Position numbers and translations under genes: made by a program | DNA from: Dehalococcoidia bacterium | GTDB taxonomy: Bacteria; Chloroflexota; Dehalococcoidia; JACVQG01; JAHKAY01 | NCBI GenBank assembly: GCA_030744635.1 | Contig: JASLQE010000262.1 | Coordinates: forward strand, 1 to 9,065 | Reading direction: 5' to 3' | Length of the DNA stretch: 9,065 nt | In this document: one piece after another, positions 5,646 through 9,065 of the stretch | Layout of the letters: every line of letters begins with the position of its first letter | Position numbering within the stretch: position 1 is the stretch's first letter | The notes under the pieces: model-generated | Told to the model about the DNA's origin: nothing | Databases searched by the model: none | What the model saw: the letters and a program-made list of their open reading frames with translations, nothing else

Positions 5646-6854
5646 TTGCCCGTTCCTCTGACCATACCTAAACTAGGCCTGACCATGAACGAGGCCAAAG
5701 TGGTGGAGTGGCGCAAAGTCCAGGGAGACAGGGTGGAGAAGGGGGAGGTCATCTATGTCATCGAGACCGAGAAGGTGGTCTTTGAGGTGGAGTCCCCCGA
5801 TGCGGGCACCCTGGGCAGGATAGATGTTGGCCCCGGCGGCACCGTGCCGGTGGGGGCGGTGGTGGGCTACCTGTTGCTGGCTGGGGAATCAGCCGGCGAT
5901 ATCCCGGCCGCGGTCCCTCTGCCGGAGGTGGCGACCGCCGCTGCCGCACCCGTGGCCTCTACCGCTGGCCCATTGCCGGCAACCGCTGCTTCCGGTGGGC
6001 CGGACACGGAAGCAGCAGATAAGAGAGTTTCGCCCCTGGCTCGGCGGCTGGCCCAGGAGCACGGAGTTGACATAACCACCGTTCGGGGCACCGGCCCCGG
6101 GGGCAGGGTCGTCAAGGAGGACATCCTGAGGGCGGCGGCGGAAGGGCCGGCGGCCCCCACAGCCGAGGGACGGGTAGTACCCCTCAACACCATGCGCCAG
6201 ACCATTGCCCGGCGCATGACACAGAGCTTTCAGCAGGTGCCCCACTTCTGGCTCAGCGCAGAGGTGGACACCACCGCTATGGAGGAGGCCCATAAGAGAT
6301 TAGGCCCGAATGTAGAAGAGGCCATCGGGGTGCGGCTTACCCTGACCGACCTACTCATAAAAATATGCGCCCAGGCGCTGGAGGAGCAGCCGGAGGTCAA
6401 CGCCGTCTGGAGCCCAGAGGGCATACGCCTGCTAACGGGGATAAACATAGGGATGGCGGTGGCGGTGGAGGGGGGGCTTATCGTGCCGGTGCTGCGGGAC
6501 GCCGGCAAGAAGACGATGTCGCAGATAGCCGGGGAGAGGGCAGGGCTGGTGAGCCGGGGGCGGGAGCGCAAGCTCCTACCCGATGAGCTGATGGGCAGCA
6601 CCTTCACCCTTTCCAATCTGGGTATGCTGGGCGTGGACTGGGGCAACGCGATTATCAACCCGCCGGAGAGCGCTTTGCTGCTGGTGGGCAGGGTGCGGCA
6701 GGAACCCGCGGTGGTGGACGGCCAGATAGCCATCCGGCCACGCATGGCTATGACCATCAGCTCGGACCACCGGGTGCTGGACGGCGCTTTAGCCGCACGC
6801 TTCCTGGCGCGGGTGAAAGAGCTTATAGAGGGGCCGCCGGACTTCGTGGTGTAA
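5646..6854 (+). CDS. dihydrolipoamide acyltransferase, E2 component of the 2-oxoacid dehydrogenase complex
   Basis: E2 carries the swinging lipoyl arm and transfers the acyl group to CoA, forming the core of the complex. At 402 residues it has one of each standard part. Lipoyl domain 2-80: IPKLGLTM at 7-14, and lipoyl-lysine K43 in ETEKVVFEVESP, where ETEK replaces the commoner ETDK. An Ala/Pro-rich flexible linker covers about 86-126. The peripheral-subunit-binding domain at 127-162 (SPLARRLAQEHG, then GTGPGGRVVKEDIL) holds E1 or E3. The catalytic domain runs 177-402: NTMRQTIARRM at 181-191, PHFWLSAEVD at 199-208, TFTLSNLGMLGVD at 319-331, and the active-site motif DHRVLDG with H375 and D379. 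All expected catalytic residues are present. It is a complete E2, unlike the short AcoC proteins of Pseudomonas and Ralstonia in which a lipoyl domain is joined to an alpha/beta hydrolase. Translation starts at TTG. Confidence 0.95.
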   Translation: MPVPLTIPKLGLTMNEAKVVEWRKVQGDRVEKGEVIYVIETEKVVFEVESPDAGTLGRIDVGPGGTVPVGAVVGYLLLAGESAGDIPAAVPLPEVATAAAAPVASTAGPLPATAASGGPDTEAADKRVSPLARRLAQEHGVDITTVRGTGPGGRVVKEDILRAAAEGPAAPTAEGRVVPLNTMRQTIARRMTQSFQQVPHFWLSAEVDTTAMEEAHKRLGPNVEEAIGVRLTLTDLLIKICAQALEEQPEVNAVWSPEGIRLLTGINIGMAVAVEGGLIVPVLRDAGKKTMSQIAGERAGLVSRGRERKLLPDELMGSTFTLSNLGMLGVDWGNAIINPPESALLLVGRVRQEPAVVDGQIAIRPRMAMTISSDHRVLDGALAARFLARVKELIEGPPDFVV

Positions 6855-6863
6855 AGGGGTGCC

Positions 6864-6892
6864 CTGGAGCTGTCAATGTTTGCAGACTCCAG
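6864..6892 (+). other. intercistronic hairpin between E2 and the hydrolase gene
   Basis: CTGGAGCTG at 6864-6872 pairs with CAG-A-CTCCAG at 6883-6892, forming nine base pairs with a single bulged A (6886) and a 10-base loop. No T-run follows, so it is not a standard intrinsic terminator. Located 9 bases after the E2 stop and 51 before the hydrolase start, it could protect the upstream mRNA 3' end, mark a processing site, or cause partial termination. Confidence 0.45.
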
Positions 6893-6930
6893 TTACGGTT
6901 CTCCCTTCAAGCGTGGTCATACTTGGCGAA

Positions 6931-6936
6931 AGGAGG
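6931..6936 (+). promoter_or_regulatory. consensus ribosome binding site that fixes the GTG start of the hydrolase
   Basis: AGGAGG lies exactly 7 bases before GTG at 6944. In-frame TTG codons at 6923 and 6938 are upstream of or almost touching this site, so GTG is the best start. Confidence 0.8.
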
Positions 6937-6943
6937 CTTGCCG

Positions 6944-7828
6944 GTGCCGAAAGCCAGGGTAAATGGAGTGGACTTGCACTATGAGGTCACCGGGGAAGGG
7001 TTCCCCCTGGTCCTGAGCCATGAGTTTGGGGGGAACTGCTGGAGCTGGGACCCGCAGGTGAAATACTTTTCTCGGTACTTCCGGGTCATAACCTATAATC
7101 ACCGGGGATTTCCCCCTTCTGATGTCCCGGAGGACCCCACCGCCTACTCTCAGGGGGAGCTCGTGGAGGACCTGCACCAGCTTCTTCACCATCTCGGCAT
7201 CAAGCAGGCATATTTAGGGGGGCTGTCTTTGGGGGGGAATGTGGCCCTCAACTACGGTATCGCCCATCCGGAGATGGTAAAGGCATTGGTTGTAGCCGCC
7301 ACGGGGTCGGGGTCGATGGACAGGGAGCGGTTTGAGGTGGACCTGGAGCAACTGGCACGGCTTTTTGAGACCGAAGGGGTAGGGGTGGTGGCCGAATCGC
7401 TCGCCAAGAGCCCCACCCGAAAACAACTGCTACGCAAGGACCCCAAGAGCTGGCAGGAGTTCTATGAGAACTTCAACACCCACTCGGCCACAGGCTCGGC
7501 CCACATCCTGCGGGGGGTGATTCTCAAACGGCCTACTATCTTTGCCCTTGAGCCCAAGCTGCGGCAAATGCGTGTGCCGGCGCTGATTATGGTCGGGGAC
7601 GAGGATGACCCCTGTATTGAACCCGCTGTGTTCATGAAGCGGAACATTTCATGCTCGGGCCTGGCGGTCTTCCCTCAGAGCGGGCACGCGATTAACCTAG
7701 AGGAGCCTGACCTGTTCAACCGGGTGGTACTGGACTTTCTCACCTCGGTGGAAGCGACGAAGTGGGCGGTGCGCCAGCCTCAACAGGTGAGGTCGTCCGT
7801 TTTCTTTCCCGACGGTACAAAGGACTGA
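6944..7828 (+). CDS. alpha/beta hydrolase fold protein encoded between E2 and E3
   Basis: The 294-residue product begins MPKARVNGVDLHYEVTGEG, the standard opening strands of small alpha/beta hydrolases, and has no signal peptide. The nucleophile elbow is GLSLGG at 93-98 with Ser95. The probable acid is Asp221 (or Asp222) in GDEDDP at 218-223, and the histidine is His248 in SGHAINLEEP. The triad is thus complete and in normal order. The usual HG oxyanion segment and D-x-RG-x-G-x-S loop are modified to SHEFGGNCWSWD (25-36) and NHRGFPPSD (52-60), so the substrate pocket may differ from common esterases. A polar tail of about 25 residues follows the last helix. Likely reactions are thioester, lactone or C-C bond hydrolysis. 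Acetoin AcoC proteins carry a hydrolase domain fused to a lipoyl domain, so a hydrolase beside an E2 has precedent; here it is separate. It may remove a dead-end acyl-CoA, release the product, or prepare the substrate (inference). Confidence 0.88.
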   Translation: MPKARVNGVDLHYEVTGEGFPLVLSHEFGGNCWSWDPQVKYFSRYFRVITYNHRGFPPSDVPEDPTAYSQGELVEDLHQLLHHLGIKQAYLGGLSLGGNVALNYGIAHPEMVKALVVAATGSGSMDRERFEVDLEQLARLFETEGVGVVAESLAKSPTRKQLLRKDPKSWQEFYENFNTHSATGSAHILRGVILKRPTIFALEPKLRQMRVPALIMVGDEDDPCIEPAVFMKRNISCSGLAVFPQSGHAINLEEPDLFNRVVLDFLTSVEATKWAVRQPQQVRSSVFFPDGTKD

Positions 7829-7836
7829 GGCCAACC

Positions 7837-7865
7837 AACGGTGCCCCATATGACAAAGCACCGTT
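7837..7865 (+). other. hairpin just upstream of the E3 ribosome site
   Basis: AACGGTGC at 7837-7844 and GCACCGTT at 7858-7865 form a perfect 8-bp stem with a 13-base loop. The stem ends one base before the GAAGGA ribosome site of E3, and no T-run follows. It may influence E3 translation or mRNA processing, or be a binding site for a regulator as DNA. It begins 8 bases after the hydrolase stop. Confidence 0.5.
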
Positions 7866-7878
7866 TGAAGGACAAAAG

Positions 7879-9065
7879 ATGCGCATACTGGTAATAGGCG
7901 GGGGACCCGCGGGTTACACCGCCGCCATCTGTGCCGCCCAGCTTGGTGGCCAGGTAACCCTGGTGGAGAAGGGCGCCCTGGGGGGCACCTGCCTGAACCG
8001 TGGGTGTATCCCCACCAAGGCCCTGCTCCACTCCGCGCACCTGCTCCACTCCATCCGCCGGGCCGGGGAGGTGGGTATACGGGTGACGGATGCCTCTGTT
8101 GGCCTGCCCAGTTTAATGGACTACAAGAAGGGGGTAGTGGCCCGACTCCGTCAGGGGCTACAGGGCCTCATGGGGCAGAACCGGATCCGTGTGGTATCCG
8201 GCGGTGCCGCGCTTGTTTCCGCTGGTAAAGCGATAGTGGAGGACAGCGGAGAGGAGATAGAGGCGGATGCCATCATCGTAGCCCCCGGCTCCCGTCCTCG
8301 GGGCCTCACGGCCGCACAGGGAGTGCCGGTATGGGGCAGCGATGAAGCCCTCAGCCCGTCCCGCCTCCCTTCCAGCCTCGTCGTGATTGGGGGAGGGGTA
8401 GTGGGGCTAGAGTTCGCCCAGCTTTACCACCGTCTGGGCACAACGGTAACAGTGGTGGAGGCCCTGCCCCGCATTCTGCCCGGTGAGGATCCGGAGATAA
8501 CCGATATCCTCTCCGGCTTGCTGAAGCAGGAGGGCATAGATATCATAACCGGGGTCGGGGTGGAGGGGTTGAGGCAGGATGGCGAGGAGGTTGTTGTGGG
8601 GCTGACCGGCAGCGAGCCAAGGGCCGTGGCGGTGTTGATAGCCACCGGGCGACAGGCCGTTACGGATGGGCTGGGGCTGGAGGGTGTCGGGGTAATAGTA
8701 GAGAAGGGTTGTATCGTGGTGGACGAGGCCATGCGCACCACGGCCTCCGGTATATTGGCCGCCGGGGACGCCACCGGGGATCCCATGCTGGCCCACGCCG
8801 CCATGGCGGAGGGGGAGGTGGCCGCACACTCCGCCACAGGCCATGAAGCCGCTATGGACTACTCGGCTGTGCCCCGTTGCCTCTACACCTCGCCGGAGCT
8901 CGCCTCCGTGGGCCTTTCGGAAGAGGAGGCCCGTCAGCAGCATGGCCGGGTCAAGGTGAGCCGGTTCCCTCTGGCGGCCAGCGGCCGGGCACAGGTATTG
9001 GGGGAGGGGCTGGGCATGGTCAAGGTAGTGGCCGGGGCCGACCACGGCGAGATACTGGGGGTGCA
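7879..9065 (+). CDS. dihydrolipoamide dehydrogenase, E3 component (C-terminus cut off by window end)
   Basis: E3 is the FAD flavoprotein that reoxidises the lipoyl group of E2 with NAD+. From ATG at 7879 the frame stays open to the window end, giving 395 complete codons of an expected 450-470. The N-terminal FAD site is GGGPAG at 7-12 and the redox disulfide is C38 and C43 in GGTCLNRGCIPTK. The NAD+ site follows at about 167-180 (VVIGGGVVGLEFA), then the second FAD segment AAGDATGDPMLAHAAMAEG near 296-314, and the start of the dimer-interface domain (PRCLYTSPELASVGL). The catalytic His-Glu pair in the C-terminal tail lies outside the window and cannot be checked. The context beside E1 and E2 favours a lipoamide-specific E3 over mercuric or glutathione reductase. 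GAAGGA at 7867-7872 lies 6 bases before the ATG. A perfect hairpin stands right before that site. Confidence 0.93.
   Translation, partial: MRILVIGGGPAGYTAAICAAQLGGQVTLVEKGALGGTCLNRGCIPTKALLHSAHLLHSIRRAGEVGIRVTDASVGLPSLMDYKKGVVARLRQGLQGLMGQNRIRVVSGGAALVSAGKAIVEDSGEEIEADAIIVAPGSRPRGLTAAQGVPVWGSDEALSPSRLPSSLVVIGGGVVGLEFAQLYHRLGTTVTVVEALPRILPGEDPEITDILSGLLKQEGIDIITGVGVEGLRQDGEEVVVGLTGSEPRAVAVLIATGRQAVTDGLGLEGVGVIVEKGCIVVDEAMRTTASGILAAGDATGDPMLAHAAMAEGEVAAHSATGHEAAMDYSAVPRCLYTSPELASVGLSEEEARQQHGRVKVSRFPLAASGRAQVLGEGLGMVKVVAGADHGEILGV

Noticed and set aside
6923..6943. Earlier TTG start for the hydrolase, giving seven extra residues
   Set aside because: The consensus AGGAGG lies downstream of this TTG and is ideally spaced for GTG at 6944.
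8407..9045. Minus-strand open frame of 212 codons opposite E3
   Set aside because: Its composition (many Gly, His, Gln, Pro) is the expected shadow of a GC-rich coding strand, and E3 is unmistakable on the plus strand.
1..9065. tRNA, rRNA, CRISPR array, insertion sequence or phage attachment site
   Set aside because: Reading both strands, I saw no regularly spaced direct repeats, transposase motifs, terminal inverted repeats or tRNA-like cloverleafs. The window is ordinary chromosomal metabolic sequence in this respect.

Overview
The window is a GC-rich (about 60% by eye) stretch of bacterial chromosome. It carries two minus-strand genes on the left and a six-gene plus-strand metabolic cluster on the right. 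Frequent ATA (Ile) and AGG (Arg) codons in a GC-rich genome, together with an oxygen-sensitive-type 2-hydroxyacyl-CoA dehydratase family protein, suggest an uncultivated anaerobic or facultative lineage. A Chloroflexota (Dehalococcoidia-like) origin is my guess from codon style and gene content. Nothing in the window proves it.

Left part, minus strand: a 132-residue protein of unknown function (1298 to 900), a possible weak terminator hairpin (890-874), then a DMT/EamA-family transporter (808 to the window edge) that is cut off at its C-terminus. The 173-base divergent region 1299-1471 separates these from the plus-strand cluster and holds promoter candidates in both directions.

Right part, plus strand: (i) a lone 2-hydroxyacyl-CoA dehydratase / benzoyl-CoA reductase family subunit; (ii) a crotonase-fold enoyl-CoA hydratase/isomerase-like protein with unusual active-site residues; (iii) E1 alpha, E1 beta and E2 of a thiamine-diphosphate 2-oxoacid dehydrogenase complex of the acetoin/pyruvate/branched-chain type; (iv) an alpha/beta hydrolase; (v) E3 dihydrolipoamide dehydrogenase, cut off by the window end. 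All are on one strand with gaps of 3 to 97 bases, and nearly all have clear Shine-Dalgarno sites, so they look like one operon. Small intercistronic hairpins lie on both sides of the hydrolase gene.

Working together (inference): E1-E2-E3 would oxidatively decarboxylate a 2-oxoacid or cleave an acetoin-like compound to an acyl-CoA, reducing NAD+. The dehydratase-like protein, the crotonase and the hydrolase would act on CoA thioesters, or on the substrate or product of that complex. The substrate cannot be read from the sequence. Each enzyme family is well known. What may be undescribed is the linkage of an orphan HGD-D protein and a non-canonical crotonase to a 2-oxoacid dehydrogenase operon with an inserted hydrolase. 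I saw no tRNA, rRNA, CRISPR array, insertion sequence or phage feature.
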